In this document: positions 43,829 through 56,012 of the stretch, in pieces | How positions within the stretch are numbered: the stretch's first letter is position 1 | Layout: each line of letters opens with the position of its first letter | NCBI GenBank assembly: GCA_022376925.1 | Contig: JAIOJX010000003.1 | Coordinates: 39,541,874 to 39,605,873, forward strand | DNA: 64,000 nt | Reading direction: 5' to 3' | DNA from: Tragulus kanchil | Taxonomy: Eukaryota; Chordata; Mammalia; Artiodactyla; Tragulidae | Notes under the pieces: model-generated | Databases searched by the model: none | Told to the model about the DNA's origin: nothing | The model's input: the letters and a program-made list of their open reading frames with translations, nothing else | Translations under genes and position numbers: made by a program

Positions 43829-44036
43829 TGGCAGGTAAAGGACATGCCTGCCAATGCAGGAGACCTTAAGAGACATGGCTTCAATCTCTGGGTAAGGAAG
43901 ATCCCCTGGAGGAGGGCACGGAAACCCACTCCAGCACTGTTGCCTGGAGAATCCCCACAGAGAGAGGAGACTGGTGGGCTACAGTCTGTAGGATTGCAAA
44001 GAGCCCTATGTGACTAAAGTGACTTGGCACATACAC
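43829..44036 (+). mobile_element. Bov-tA SINE (right rendition)
   Basis: Twin of 42710-42915. Confidence 0.85.
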
Positions 44037-44189
44037 ACACAGTACTCTGAAGTAAACTGTGTCAGATTCTGAATTTGGGGCTCAAGAGAAAAAACAATCA
44101 AGGATAAAACTGTAACTTTGGAAGCCATAGCATGAAAGCAATATTTGAAACTTTGTGGGAAAGTGAGATTGCCTATATATTAATAGAAA

Positions 44190-45550
44190 AAAAAAAAGGA
44201 AAAATATGCAGAAAGGAAGGGACAGAATGTGTGGTGTCTATTTATAATCGCTGCACTCCGAAGTAACAACCAGGTTTTTCTGGTGCAGGAAGAGTCTGTC
44301 TTCAGAAATGCTGAAGCCCTCTTTAGATCAGGGTTGTCACATGGCGTGACACCTTCTTCAGTGAGAACACTCACAGGGCTTTAACATAAAAATGAAGTGG
44401 ATAAGCCTGGATCATATTGCTCTCATGGGGGACATAGCTTTTCTTCTTTTTTTAAATGAAGAAAGTGTTCTCTGGTTTTTCAGAAGTAGATTTGTAACCA
44501 AACATATATTCTTAGGAGACAGTAGCCTTTTTCCTGGAAATATTTGTAAAAGTTCATACGAATGAGACTGGTATGTCTTGCATTTTAATTGCCTCTCTCT
44601 CAAACCTCTGAGATAGCAAAATGTGGTTTTTTTTATTTTTTTTTAAGAGGTTTTCTCCAGAGTACTAAATCTTGATATAATCAATACTATAGATGTTAAC
44701 TATCTTCAGGCTGTCTGTAGTAAGTTTGAATTATTAGATTCCTCTGAGGTCTAGACTATTTTTCTTTCAGCTATCACTTACCATTTATCTATCCATCTAT
44801 AGTATATAGATGTTTTACAGGAATAGTTCGAGGTACATAAATAAATTATGTGGCTGGTGGCAGAGATTGGCTGTTATAGCAAGACTCCAGTGTATCATAT
44901 TCAGTAATCCGAAGTGTGATGAAAGGAGAGAAAGAGAGAGAGAGAGGGAGGAAGACTGTTCTCACTGATACCTCAATGTGTCAGAAAAAGAGTCTCCACA
45001 ATGGGACTGGGGTAAGACCCTCATATTATGGACACAGCATTTTTGGGGAAGTAAAGGTGCTTTATACATAGAAAGTCTGTTCAGTAAACACCCCAGTGCA
45101 GCAGTTTCAGAAGCTATGGGCGACCAGATTAACCATATTCTTATTTTTTACAAATGCTTAGTGAGGGTTTATGGGAACAATTTGTTAGCATCTCCCCAGC
45201 CTCCTCCTCCCTCTCCCTCCCTCCTCTACTTCTTCCTGTCTCCCTCTTTGACTTTGCTCCACAAGGACTAAGAACAGCTCAGATAAAAATGCACAAGTTA
45301 AAATAAGAAATCAAACTGAACATGGAGATCAGTAAAATCGTAAATAATAGTAAAAATCCAATATCCAGAAACTGAATACAAATTCCAAGGTGTAAAGGTT
45401 CAGCCTAGTTGTTACAGTTGAGCTTCAAGTGGGGTCTGAAATTTCCGGAAAGTGAAATAAAATGAAAGACATGAATCGCTGCTTAATTCTGATTATTAAG
45501 AGAAAAGAAGTTTCTCAGGGTAAGCCAAATCACCCCATCCTAAGGTGTTT
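44190..45550. other. Unique sequence with purine and pyrimidine tracts, no gene recognised
   Basis: It contains an (AG)n run at 44930-44957 and a CT-rich tract at 45195-45245. Frames up to 97 codons (44978-45271) overlap these low-complexity tracts and have no domain. Confidence 0.4.
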
Positions 45551-45554
45551 TACA

Positions 45555-46777
45555 CAGAAGAACTATACAAATAAGTTCTTCATGACCTGGATAACCATGA
45601 TGGTGTGGTCACTCACATAGACCCAAACATCCTGGAGTGTGAAGACAAGTAGGCCTTAGGAAGCATTACTCCAAACAAAGGTGGTGGAGGCAACGGAATT
45701 CCAGCTGAACTGTTTCAAATCCTAAAAAATGATGCTGTGAAAGTGCTGCACTCAATATGTCAGCAAATTTCGAAAACTCAGTAGTGGCCATGGTACTGGA
45801 AAAGTCACTTTTTATTCCAATCCCAAAGAAAAGCAATGCCTAAGAATATTCAAACTACCATATAATTCTGTTCATTTCCCATGCTACCAAGTAATGCTCA
45901 ATATCCTCCAAGTTAGGCTTCAACAACATATAAACATAGAACTTCAGGATGTACAAGCTGGATTTAGAAAAGGCAGAGGAACCAGAGACCAAATTGCCAA
46001 CATCCCTTGGATCATAGAAAAAGTAATGAAATTCCAGAAAAGCGTCTGCTTTATTGACTATACTACATAACAAGCTATGGATAATTCCATACATGAGAAT
46101 ACCAGACCACCTTACCTATCTCCTGAGAAACCATTATGCAGGTAAGAAACAATGATTAGAACATGAAAAGCAACAACAGACTGGTTCCAAACTGGGAAAG
46201 GAGAAACTCAAGGCTGTTTATTGTCAACATGTTTATTTAGCTTATATGTGCAGTACATCATTCAGGCTGGATGAATCACAAGCTGGAATCAAAATTGCCA
46301 GAAGAAATATCAATGACATCAGATATTCAGATAATACCACTCTAATGGCAAAAAGCAAAGAGGAACTAAGGAGCCTCTTAAGGTGAAAGAGGAGAGTGAA
46401 AACTCTGGCTTAAAACTCAAAATTCAAAAAATAAAGATCATTGCATCCAATCGCATCACTTCATGGCAAATAGATGGGGAAAAATAGGAAACAGTGGCAG
46501 GTTTTATTTTCTTGGAGTACAAAATTACTGCAGATGGTGACTGCAGCCATAAACTAAAAGAAGTTTACTCCTTGGAAGAAAAGTTATGAAAAACCTAGGC
46601 ATGTATTAAAAAGCAGACATCACTTTGCCAACAAAAGCCTCTATAGCCAAAGCTATGGTTTTCCCAGTAGTCATGTATGGATGTGAGATTTAGACCATAA
46701 AGAAGGCTGAGTGCAGAAGAATTGATGCTTTTAAATTGTGGTGCTGGATAAGACTTGCAAGGGTCCCTTGGACAGCA
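45555..46777 (+). mobile_element. BovB LINE reverse-transcriptase region (left rendition)
   Basis: It starts near 'agaactatacaaataagttc' and 'cttcatgacctggataacc'. It continues through the RT region ('ggaattccagctgaactg', 'gatgtacaagctggattta', 'tcagatattcagataatacc') to the WCW segment ('aaattgtggtgctggataag'). Many stops and frameshifts show that it is old. It is cut by the joint at 46777. Confidence 0.88.
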
Positions 46778-47871
46778 TTCCCAACTCCGGAATTCCAGCT
46801 GAACTGTTTCAAATCCTAAAAAATGATGCTGTGAAAGTGCTGCACTCAATATGTCAGCAAATTTCGAAAACTCAGTAGTGGCCATGGTACTGGAAAAGTC
46901 ACTTTTTATTCCAATCCCAAAGAAAAGCAATGCCTAAGAATATTCAAACTACCATATAATTCTGTTCATTTCCCATGCTACCAAGTAATGCTCAATATCC
47001 TCCAAGTTAGGCTTCAACAACATATAAACATAGAACTTCAGGATGTACAAGCTGGATTTAGAAAAGGCAGAGGAACCAGAGACCAAATTGCCAACATCCC
47101 TTGGATCATAGAAAAAGTAATGAAATTCCAGAAAAGCGTCTGCTTTATTGACTATACTACATAACAAGCTATGGATAATTCCATACATGAGAATACCAGA
47201 CCACCTTACCTATCTCCTGAGAAACCATTATGCAGGTAAGAAACAATGATTAGAACATGAAAAGCAACAACAGACTGGTTCCAAACTGGGAAAGGAGAAA
47301 CTCAAGGCTGTTTATTGTCAACATGTTTATTTAGCTTATATGTGCAGTACATCATTCAGGCTGGATGAATCACAAGCTGGAATCAAAATTGCCAGAAGAA
47401 ATATCAATGACATCAGATATTCAGATAATACCACTCTAATGGCAAAAAGCAAAGAGGAACTAAGGAGCCTCTTAAGGTGAAAGAGGAGAGTGAAAACTCT
47501 GGCTTAAAACTCAAAATTCAAAAAATAAAGATCATTGCATCCAATCGCATCACTTCATGGCAAATAGATGGGGAAAAATAGGAAACAGTGGCAGGTTTTA
47601 TTTTCTTGGAGTACAAAATTACTGCAGATGGTGACTGCAGCCATAAACTAAAAGAAGTTTACTCCTTGGAAGAAAAGTTATGAAAAACCTAGGCATGTAT
47701 TAAAAAGCAGACATCACTTTGCCAACAAAAGCCTCTATAGCCAAAGCTATGGTTTTCCCAGTAGTCATGTATGGATGTGAGATTTAGACCATAAAGAAGG
47801 CTGAGTGCAGAAGAATTGATGCTTTTAAATTGTGGTGCTGGATAAGACTTGCAAGGGTCCCTTGGACAGCA
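45694..47871. repeat. Direct duplication 12: 45694-46777 and 46788-47871
   Basis: Constant offset of 1094 bp with a 10-bp joint ('ttcccaactc'). It lies wholly inside one BovB. The left unit stops at 'ccttggacagca' and the right continues into the expected BovB 3' end. Removing one unit restores a collinear BovB. Confidence 0.95.
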
Positions 47872-48175
47872 AGGATATCAAACCAGTCAGTCCTAAATGA
47901 AATCAACCTTGAATAGTCATTGGAAGGACTGATGCTGAAGCTGTAATACTTGGGCCACCTGATTCTAAGAGGTGACTCATTGGAAAAGACCCTGATGCTG
48001 AGAAAGATTCAGGGCAGGAGGAGAAGAGGGTAACAGAGGATGACATGGTTGGATAGTATAACTGACTCAACAGAATGAGTTTGAGCAAACTCTGAAAGAT
48101 AGGAAAGGACAGGGAATCAAGGTGTGATACATTCCACAGGTTGCAAAGAGTCAGACATGACTTAGTGATTGAACA
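46788..48175 (+). mobile_element. BovB LINE (right rendition) and 3' end
   Basis: It repeats the RT region and then runs to the BovB 3' terminus: 'gaaaagaccctgatgctgag', 'aatgagtttgagcaaactct', 'catgacttagtgattgaac' and 'aaccacaaa'. Numerous stops; non-functional. Confidence 0.88.
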
Positions 48176-48194
48176 ACCACAAAGGATGTTTTAA

Positions 48195-48375
48195 GTCTTA
48201 TGGGAATACCAGGTACTTAAATTTTTCATTTATTCCTCACAAGAGGTTAGGTATTATTTTAAATTGCTCACAGTTGGGGAAATTAGTTACAAACATATAA
48301 AACTGTTTAAAGTTGTACTGGTGCTAAGTATTGGTGTCAGCATTCCAACCTAGGTTTTCAGATTATGATTCTAGA
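48195..48375 (-). mobile_element. MIR SINE
   Basis: 'tttattcctcacaagaggtt', 'aggtattattttaaattgc' and 'cagcattccaacctagg' are consistent with reverse-complement MIR. Confidence 0.6.
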
Positions 48376-48477
48376 ATGTTATTTCTATTTTTATGCTTTC
48401 CTATCCTCTGGGAAACTGTATCCCTTCCTACTTTATCAGAAATGCATTCCTGAAATATCTTTGCAAAATTAATGTAA

Positions 48478-48630
48478 CAAATATAAATGTGTGTGTAAAT
48501 GCAAACATGCATATGTACAGAGGGGGGCTTATACATAAATATATGTGAATAAGCACACCCTGATATATTACACATATATGTATATATTATATACACATGT
48601 ATGTATACATATATGCTACATAGTTACATA
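48478..48630. repeat. TA/TG/CA-rich microsatellite region
   Basis: Alternating 'atgtgtgtg', 'atatatgtatatatta' and 'cacatgtatgtatac' runs. Confidence 0.75.
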
Positions 48631-49055
48631 TTACATGTCAAATCATATTTTTCTTTGACAAGATTCATAATTCTAGAATGTTACCTCATAACTGATATTC
48701 ATTTTACAGTAGAAACCTTTGATCTTGTCTTCAACCTACAAACTTAAGGCTGTGAGTTTTCAACAGTTTCTCGAGCAATGACAGCCTCTTTTCCATGGAA
48801 GTTTTCCACAGAACCAGAGGGACAGGACAAGGTTGCAGTGTGGCTGCTCCCGGGGAGACCTGGTTGGGGCAGAGGGAGCCCTGTACTCTCAGGAACCAGG
48901 GATCGGGAGGAGGAAAGTGCCACTCAACCCAATGCAGAACCAATGCCTTTAGAATCTACAAAGAGCTGTCATGTTTACCGTCTTGTTTAATTGTTTAATT
49001 TGTGGTTTAAAACAGTCCTTTTGGATATATTGGTCTGGAACTTCCCTTGTTTTTT

Positions 49056-49305
49056 TTTTTTTTTAATTTTATTGTGGTAAAAGTCACATAATATAAAACA
49101 TGCCATTGTAACCATATTTAACTACATAGTTCAGTGGCACTAAGTACATTCCCGTTGTTGTACAACTCCCACCATCATCCGTCTCCTGAATTTTTCACTT
49201 TCCTAAACCAAAACCCTGTCTCCATTCCCCTTCCCTTACCCTCCCAGGGACTCTGGCTTCTACCAATGTACTTTCTGAGTCTAGGCAATTGATTATTCTA
49301 GGCAC
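49056..49305 (-). mobile_element. Old L1 3' fragment
   Basis: A T-run, then 'attttattgtggtaaaagtc', 'aaacatgccattgtaacca' and 'cattcccgttgttgtacaac' are the reverse complement of a familiar old L1 3' end. Confidence 0.65.
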
Positions 49306-49330
49306 CTTATATTGAGGCTCCTAGTTAACA

Positions 49331-49514
49331 ATGTGTGTGTGCTCAGCTGTGTCTGACTCTTTGTGACCACATGAACTGTAGACCACCAGGTGCCTCTGTC
49401 TGTGGAATTCTCCAGGCAAGCATACTGGAGTAGGCTGTCAGGACTCCAACCCACATCTCTTGAGTCTCTTGCATTGGCAGGCAGATTCTTTACCACTGCA
49501 CCACTTGGGAAGCC
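49331..49514 (-). mobile_element. Bov-tA SINE
   Basis: 'gtgctcagctgtgtctgac' to 'ccaggcaagcatactggag' and 'caccacttgggaagcc'. A short internal deletion removes part of the centre. Confidence 0.83.
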
Positions 49515-49885
49515 AATAATGTGTGATTACTGGTCATCAACTGATGTTTGCATTTATTGTCTGATTGACAGGGCCTAGGGAACAGGGGAGGCATTTGGCA
49601 GTGTGAGAGGTTGAAAACAAAGAGCAAGGTGCCTCCTGACTGTGTATCTTGGGAGTTCTGACTCACTTGTCAGTAGCACAGACTAAGGTGATGCAAGCTA
49701 TGTTTTAACCAAAAGGAAACATTCATTTCATCTTTCTGAAATAATTTTTCATAACCTCCTTGAGTTAAAAAACATTAGGGAAGGTTCTTTTAAAATGAGA
49801 TAAAGAAACTGAAGAGATATTGTGGTCATGTAGAAAAGACTAAAATAGGATATAAAAATCCCTTCATTCCAACTGTTTTGCATGC
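49515..49885. other. Unique sequence, nothing recognised
   Basis: No gene or repeat is visible to me. Confidence 0.4.
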
Positions 49886-50003
49886 TTGATGCTCAGTTGT
49901 ATATGAGTCTTTGTGGTTCCATAGACTCTAGCCCACCAGACTCTTCTGTCCATGGGATTTCCCAGGCAAGATTACTGGGCTGGGTTGTCATTTTATCCTC
50001 CAT
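49886..50003 (-). mobile_element. Bov-tA SINE fragment
   Basis: 'gatgctcagttgtatatgag' to 'caggcaagattactgggc'. The head is missing. Confidence 0.75.
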
Positions 50004-50452
50004 GGAACATTCCATTGCATCTCTCATTCTCCTCGACCCTGGATTCTTTGAAACAAATCTTTGACATGATTTTATTCTTCCTATCAGCATGATAGGGAAG
50101 CCTCTTCACAGGAGATGTCATGGTTCAAAATGGTTATCACTCATTATGCTTCAAGTTCTACCTTTTCAATGTAATGTCCCCTACATATGAACCTTCAAAG
50201 ATGTGAATGTGTCTCACTGGATTATTTTTCTAAGAGGGTAGATAGAATTGAATCCAGCAAGGAACCCAAAACCTGTGCCATGAACTTCAGGAGTGAGTGA
50301 AGTTGAGACTTGTTCTCTATCTCCGATTGCAGACGATCCTTCAGCTCTACCATCTCCCACCTTCTCTCCTTCCTCCAGTCGGTAATTCTTGCCTGTTCAC
50401 TTGATCTCAGTCCCTGTATGCCAGCTGTTGTACTGTATTAGTCTTCTTTTCT

Positions 50453-50783
50453 TTTTTTTTAAAAGATTTATTTATTTATTTATTTTGGGCGGGGGTTGGG
50501 TTGGAGAGGGAGGGGGGCAGGTGGGCCACTTCTATTGGTCTTTCATTTCTCTATTTTCATCTGTCTTTGTTCTTTGGCTCCTGTGGGCCTCCCATCGCGG
50601 CGGCGTTTGTCGTCGCAGAGCACCGGCCCTGGGCGCATGCGCCTCAGAGCTCCGGTTCGGTAATTGGACACATCAGTCCAGCCACTCCGCGGCACGTGGG
50701 ATCTTCCCAGGCCAGGGATCTAACCGGCGCCCCTTGCACTGCAAGGCGGTGTCCTTACCCACTGGACCACCAGGGGAAGCCCG
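50453..50783 (-). mobile_element. CHR-type SINE, long-tail form
   Basis: Minus strand from 50783: 'gggcttcccctggtggtcc', 'gcggagtggctggactg', 'gaaagaccaatagaagtgg', a C-rich tract, (aaat)n and a 'cttttaaaa' tail. The target-site duplication 'tagtcttctttt' lies at 50439-50450 and 50784-50795. It serves as an 'empty-site' version of the two L1-containing composites. Confidence 0.9.
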
Positions 50784-52692
50784 TAGTCTTCTTTTTCTAA
50801 GTATTGTATTTGTATGACTGAAAATGCTTTATTTTTGTTTGCTTTTTAAATACTATTTGTCTGAAAAGTATTGTGAACTTAGCACAGCACTATATAGCTA
50901 GTTGTGCTAGTTGGTTACCTAGGCTAACTTTGTTGGACTTACTAACCAATTATACTTAGGGACACTCCCTCAAAAAAAGAATAAATTGTATGTAGGGGAC
51001 TTACTATATGACCTAAAGGGACTGTTCTGCTGCTGTGATCACAAGTGGTGATTCTGTTGCTGATCTTTAGATCCACACTTAGCCAGTTTGCTTCTGTTTT
51101 TCTACATTTGAGAAGCATAGCCAGGGTTTTACTCTCCTAGAATAAATAATGTCTGATCATTCAGGAAGGCAGACTTTGGTGACTGATCCTATAGGGTGCA
51201 TTTGGCTGTCTCAATGTGCTCTGCTGTCGCTTCTGATTCTGTTAACTGAATGCTATAGTCTGAGAACATGGTTGCCATAATCTAGAGGTTGTCCCTCTAA
51301 ACGGGGTCCACAGATTCTCAGAAGGCCCATGGATGGGCTTTCGGAATTCTGTGGTTCTCCTGAAATTAAGTACAATATTTTGTGTGCGTGTGTAATGACT
51401 ACTTTTTGAGGGTCTCTAGCATTCGTCAGCTTCTCAAAGGGGCCTGTGAATCCCCCCAAATATTAAAATGGTGACACTAATCTTTGAACCTATGAACAGA
51501 GACACACATCAGTTGTTGTAGTGGATTACAGTGGCTAGGTCCAAGAAGGGAGGCATGGTCCAACCAGAGGAGTATGAAGTCAAGGTCGTGCAGCTGTTAC
51601 ACAAGGGACAGGATTTTGGTTTCTATTTTGATCTGTCTTTGTTCTTTGGCTCCTGTGGGCCTCCCATCGGGGGTTTGTCGTCAGAGCACCGCCCTGGGCG
51701 CATGCGCCTCAGAGTCCGGTTCGGTAATTGGACACATCAGTCCAGCCACTCCGCGCACGTGGGATCTTCCCAGGCCAGGGATCTAACCGGCGCCCCTTGC
51801 ACTGCAAGGCGGTGTCCTTACCCACTGGACCACCAGGGGAAGCCCGTAGTCTTCTTTTTCTAAGTATTGTATTTGTATGACTGAAAATGCTTTATTTTTG
51901 TTTGCTTTTTAAATACTATTTGTCTGAAAAGTATTGTGAACTTAGCACAGCACTATATAGCTAGTTGTGCTAGTTGGTTACCTAGGCTAACTTTGTTGGA
52001 CTTACTAACCAATTATACTTAGGGACACTCCTCAAAAAGAATAAATTGTATGTAGGGGACTTACTATATGACCTAAAGGGACTGTTCTGCTGCTGTGATC
52101 ACAAGTGGTGATTCTGTTGCTGATCTTTAGATCCACACTTAGCCAGTTTGCTTCTGTTTTTCTACATTTGAGAAGCATAGCCAGGGTTTTACTCTCCTAG
52201 AATAAATAATGTCTGATCATTCAGGAAGGCAGACTTTGGTGACTGATCCTATAGGGTGCATTTGGCTGTCTCAATGTGCTCTGCTGTCGCTTCTGATTCT
52301 GTTAACTGAATGCTATAGTCTGAGAACATGGTTGCCATAATCTAGAGGTTGTCCCTCTAAACGGGGTCCACAGATTCTCAGAAGGCCCATGGATGGGCTT
52401 TCGGAATTCTGTGGTTCTCCTGAAATTAAGTACAATATTTTGTGTGCGTGTGTAATGACTACTTTTTGAGGGTCTCTAGCATTCGTCAGCTTCTCAAAGG
52501 GGCCTGTGAATCCCCCCAAATATTAAAATGGTGACACTAATCTTTGAACCTATGAACAGAGACACACATCAGTTGTTGTAGTGGATTACAGTGGCTAGGT
52601 CCAAGAAGGGAGGCATGGTCCAACCAGAGGAGTATGAAGTCAAGGTCGTGCAGCTGTTACACAAGGGACAGGATTTTGGTTTCTATTTTGAT
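50558..52692. repeat. Direct duplication 13: 50558-51632 and 51631-52692
   Basis: The offset shrinks from 1072 to 1060 bp because the right copy has lost about 12 bases in scattered short deletions, mostly in its first ~400 bp. Examples are 'cgcggcggcgtttgtcgtcg' against 'cgggggtttgtcgtc', 'gagctccgg' against 'gagtccgg', and 'ccctcaaaaaaag' against 'cctcaaaaag'. This error gradient is as expected for a raw contig or read end. Confidence 0.95.
51631..51845 (-). mobile_element. CHR-type SINE head (right rendition, error-rich)
   Basis: Partial repeat of 50453-50783 lacking the tail. It carries several small deletions that the left copy does not have. Confidence 0.8.
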
Positions 52693-52819
52693 GTCCTTGT
52701 AGACGTCAGTGAAAGAAGAAATTGCAACCAGTACTTGAGGAATTGTTACTTAGACTGCCATGTGGACATTCAGCTTCCTAGGACACAGGCTCTAAAAGAC
52801 TCTCATAGGGCACTTAAAG

Positions 52820-53780
52820 ACTAGGTGAACTAGTTGACATTATACTTCCAAAGGCTACAGTGGTCTCTGAACCCCAGATGGCAAAATTTTCAGTTTATCT
52901 ATAAGAAGTGGATATGATGGGGCAAGTCAGTCTAAAACAGAGGCATATGATGTTGAGTTTTTATTCTGAGATCATCAAGGTGATTTTAATCCAAATAGTG
53001 TATTAAATGATGTATATTGCAAAAATGGCTACATCTTTCACTATTCTCTGGTCCATAATCTTTATAATGTGACTTTGCATCCTTTCACATCTCCAGGTAG
53101 AATTCATTTTTTTACCATCTCCTTGAATCTTCACTGGCTTTGTTACTTGCTCTGGCAAAGAAATACAGTGGAAATAACAGGTTTTTAATTCCAACTCAAT
53201 TCCCCAAGAGGCTTTGCATGCCATGATTTTGTTCTCTCCAGAGTCTTGCTTCAGTTTAGAGGGTTATCTGGCTGGAAAGTGGCCAACTTCATGCTTCAGA
53301 GATGTGTCAACTCTCTTGTCCTTGCTAGTGTCCCATATATGAGAAGGCACTCAGACAATATGAGCAAAGCCTCTGAGCCTGGCTGTCCTCACTGCTGCTG
53401 AATAAAGCTGCATGAGAGCTCAGCTGAAACCTAAAGAACCATCCAGTTGATTCCAGACCAACTGGGATCAGCTCACCCTCAGAATCATGAGCTACATAAA
53501 TGTTTTTTAAGCTATTTAGTTGGAGGGAGGGCACGGCATTAGTTAAGTCAATCACCTGGAATCACTTCTATTCAAAATAGAATCACATTGATAGATTTGA
53601 AAGAGATTTCAGTTCCTTGGAATGTTTAACATTTTTACATAAACTTTTTATTTGCTTCTTTAACTTGTATTCAAGTGCAACAGTTATTTAAAAATTATTT
53701 TGTTGTTCTTCTCTTCTCTTCCCTTTGAATGGGAAGTTTCACTGTTAATCACGTACACTGACTTCTCTAGTTTTGTTTTC
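52820..53780. other. Unique sequence, no gene recognised
   Basis: Frames of 73 and 76 codons (53003-53224 and 53325-53555, minus) have no domain. No young repeat is visible. Confidence 0.4.
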
Positions 53781-53901
53781 CCCCATCTGTGCATTAAGAA
53801 TTTTCATCCATTCTAGGATTAAAAATTAGGGGTAGGCAGGTATTCTTCTAAATGCATTGTTCAAGCCAAGAAACCGTCTTTGAAAAGCTAACTACTAAAA
53901 A

Positions 53902-53956
53902 TACACACACACACATTATATACATATATTGTGTGTGTGTGTGTGTGTGTGTGTGT
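53902..53956. repeat. CA/TG microsatellite
   Basis: (ac)n, then 'attatatacatatatt', then (gt)n: a near-palindromic dinucleotide tract. Repeated at 55006-55053. Confidence 0.85.
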
Positions 53957-53965
53957 CCACACATT

Positions 53966-54165
53966 TCCCTGGTGGGTCAGTCAGTAAAGAATCTGCCTGC
54001 AATACAGGAGACATGGGTTAGATCCCTGGTTGGAAAGATGCCCTGGAGGAGGAAATGGCAACCCACTCCAGTATTATTGCCTTGTAAATCCCATGGACAG
54101 AAGAGCCTGGTGGGCTACAGTCCATGGGGGTCACAACAGTTGAACATGGCTTAGCAACTCAGCCA
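53966..54165 (+). mobile_element. Bov-tA SINE (left rendition)
   Basis: 'ccctggtgggtcagtcagta', 'gaggaaatggcaacccactc', 'gaacatggcttagcaactc'. The twin is 55066-55262. Confidence 0.87.
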
Positions 54166-54166
54166 A

Positions 54167-54245
54167 TATTTTATATATATATATGCATATATATATATAC
54201 ACACACATATATATATTATATACACATACACATGTATGTATATCA
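54167..54245. repeat. TA-rich microsatellite
   Basis: (ta)n mixed with 'cacacacatatatatatta'. The twin is at 55268-55340. Confidence 0.8.
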
Positions 54246-55024
54246 GTGTACTTATTTATTTTGTTGAATATTTCCTTCCACAAAGCAAAATTTCAGTCAT
54301 TTGTAGAATAACAGGCAAAATTAATAACTGTGAGTAAAAAAATGCATTTATACAACAAAATATTATCCTAGCATGTACTCATGATTATAAGTAAAACATT
54401 GATTAACAGAAGGATGCTATTAGAACCAGTACCTTAAGCTCTTCATTCTAATACTAGTGCTTTTATCTAGGGATAGTGTCTATAGATTTGTGTCATATTT
54501 GAAGATACTTGAAGCTAAGAAACACTAAGAATCACTGATTTAGGACAAACAGCTCTCGCAATTTTATTACCAGGTGTTTGAATAAATTTTCCTTTTCCAG
54601 TGTTGACATAGCTACAGATTTTCTCTATATTTGAAAAAAAATTTGGCTATATCTTCCTGCTCTCATCGTTAAATAGTTGAAAAAGGCATAAATTGCCTTT
54701 GTTCACCCACAGATGACTCCCTGAATACAAACAACTTGTGGATATTTGTGTTGCAGTCTGAAGCATCAGGAACACATACAAGAGAGAAATGGAAATGGAG
54801 ACAGTGAAGTTCAAGTAGCAGTAATGGTAGAACCCCATGGAGACCCGTAGAGGAAAAGTACTTCTTCTCAGGTCAGAATTTTCCCCATCTGTGCATTAAG
54901 AATTTTCATCCATTCTAGATAAAAATGGGGGCAGGTATTCTTCTAAATGCATTGTTCAAGCCAAGAAACCGTCTTTGAAAAGCTAACTACTAAAAATACA
55001 CACACACACATTATATACATATAA

Positions 55025-55055
<31 letters not shown>

Positions 55056-55065
55056 ACACATTTCC

Positions 55066-55262
55066 CTGGTGGGTCAGTCAGTAAAGAATCTGCCTGCAAT
55101 ACAGGAGACATGGGTTAGATCCCTGGTTGGAAAGATGCCCTGGAGGAGGAAATGGCAACCCACTCCAGTATTATTGCCTTGTAAATCCCATGGACAGAAG
55201 AGCCTGGTGGGCTACAGTCCATGGGGGTCACAACAGTTGAACATGGCTTAGCAACTCAGCCA
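55066..55262 (+). mobile_element. Bov-tA SINE (right rendition)
   Basis: Twin of 53966-54165. Confidence 0.87.
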
Positions 55263-56012
55263 ATATTTTATATATATATATGCATATATATATATACACA
55301 CACATATATATATTATATACACATACACATGTATGTATATCAGTGTACTTATTTATTTTGTTGAATATTTCCTTCCACAAAGCAAAATTTCAGTCATTTG
55401 TAGAATAACAGGCAAAATTAATAACTGTGAGTAAAAAAATGCATTTATACAACAAAATATTATCCTAGCATGTACTCATGATTATAAGTAAAACATTGAT
55501 TAACAGAAGGATGCTATTAGAACCAGTACCTTAAGCTCTTCATTCTAATACTAGTGCTTTTATCTAGGGATAGTGTCTATAGATTTGTGTCATATTTGAA
55601 GATACTTGAAGCTAAGAAACACTAAGAATCACTGATTTAGGACAAACAGCTCTCGCAATTTTATTACCAGGTGTTTGAATAAATTTTCCTTTTCCAGTGT
55701 TGACATAGCTACAGATTTTCTCTATATTTGAAAAAAAATTTGGCTATATCTTCCTGCTCTCATCGTTAAATAGTTGAAAAAGGCATAAATTGCCTTTGTT
55801 CACCCACAGATGACTCCCTGAATACAAACAACTTGTGGATATTTGTGTTGCAGTCTGAAGCATCAGGAACACATACAAGGGAGAGAAATGGAAATGGAGA
55901 CAGTGAAGTTCAAGTAGCAGTAATGGTAGAACCCCATCTAAGGAGAAAGAATGGAATGTGTCTCCATGGTAGAGGACACAATTACCCATCTTTGTACTTC
56001 TTCTCAGGTCAG

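Larger units (their letters stand above)
41942..44186. repeat. Direct duplication 11: 41942-43066 and 43065-44186
   Basis: The offset is 1123 then 1120 bp. The change comes from an A-run in the SINE tail (42429 against 43558) and from 'gagaaaacaatc' against 'gagaaaaaacaatc'. The units abut. The right copy continues into an A-run and then unique sequence. Confidence 0.94.
53781..56012. repeat. Direct duplication 14: 53781-54876 and 54883-56012
   Basis: The offset is 1102 bp at the left end and 1136 bp at the right. The left unit's end (54838-54876) is a heavily gapped version of 55936-56012. Both share 'accccat' and 'acttcttctcaggtcag', but the left lacks most of what lies between. The right unit's start also has small losses ('ctagataaaaatggggg'). 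Confidence 0.95.

Noticed and set aside
50389..50817. 142-codon frame as a gene
   Set aside because: It consists almost wholly of antisense CHR-type SINE sequence; the same residue strings recur at every copy of the SINE.
54167..54245. TA-rich tract as a replication origin or cruciform element
   Set aside because: It is an ordinary dinucleotide microsatellite next to a SINE; nothing else supports a function.
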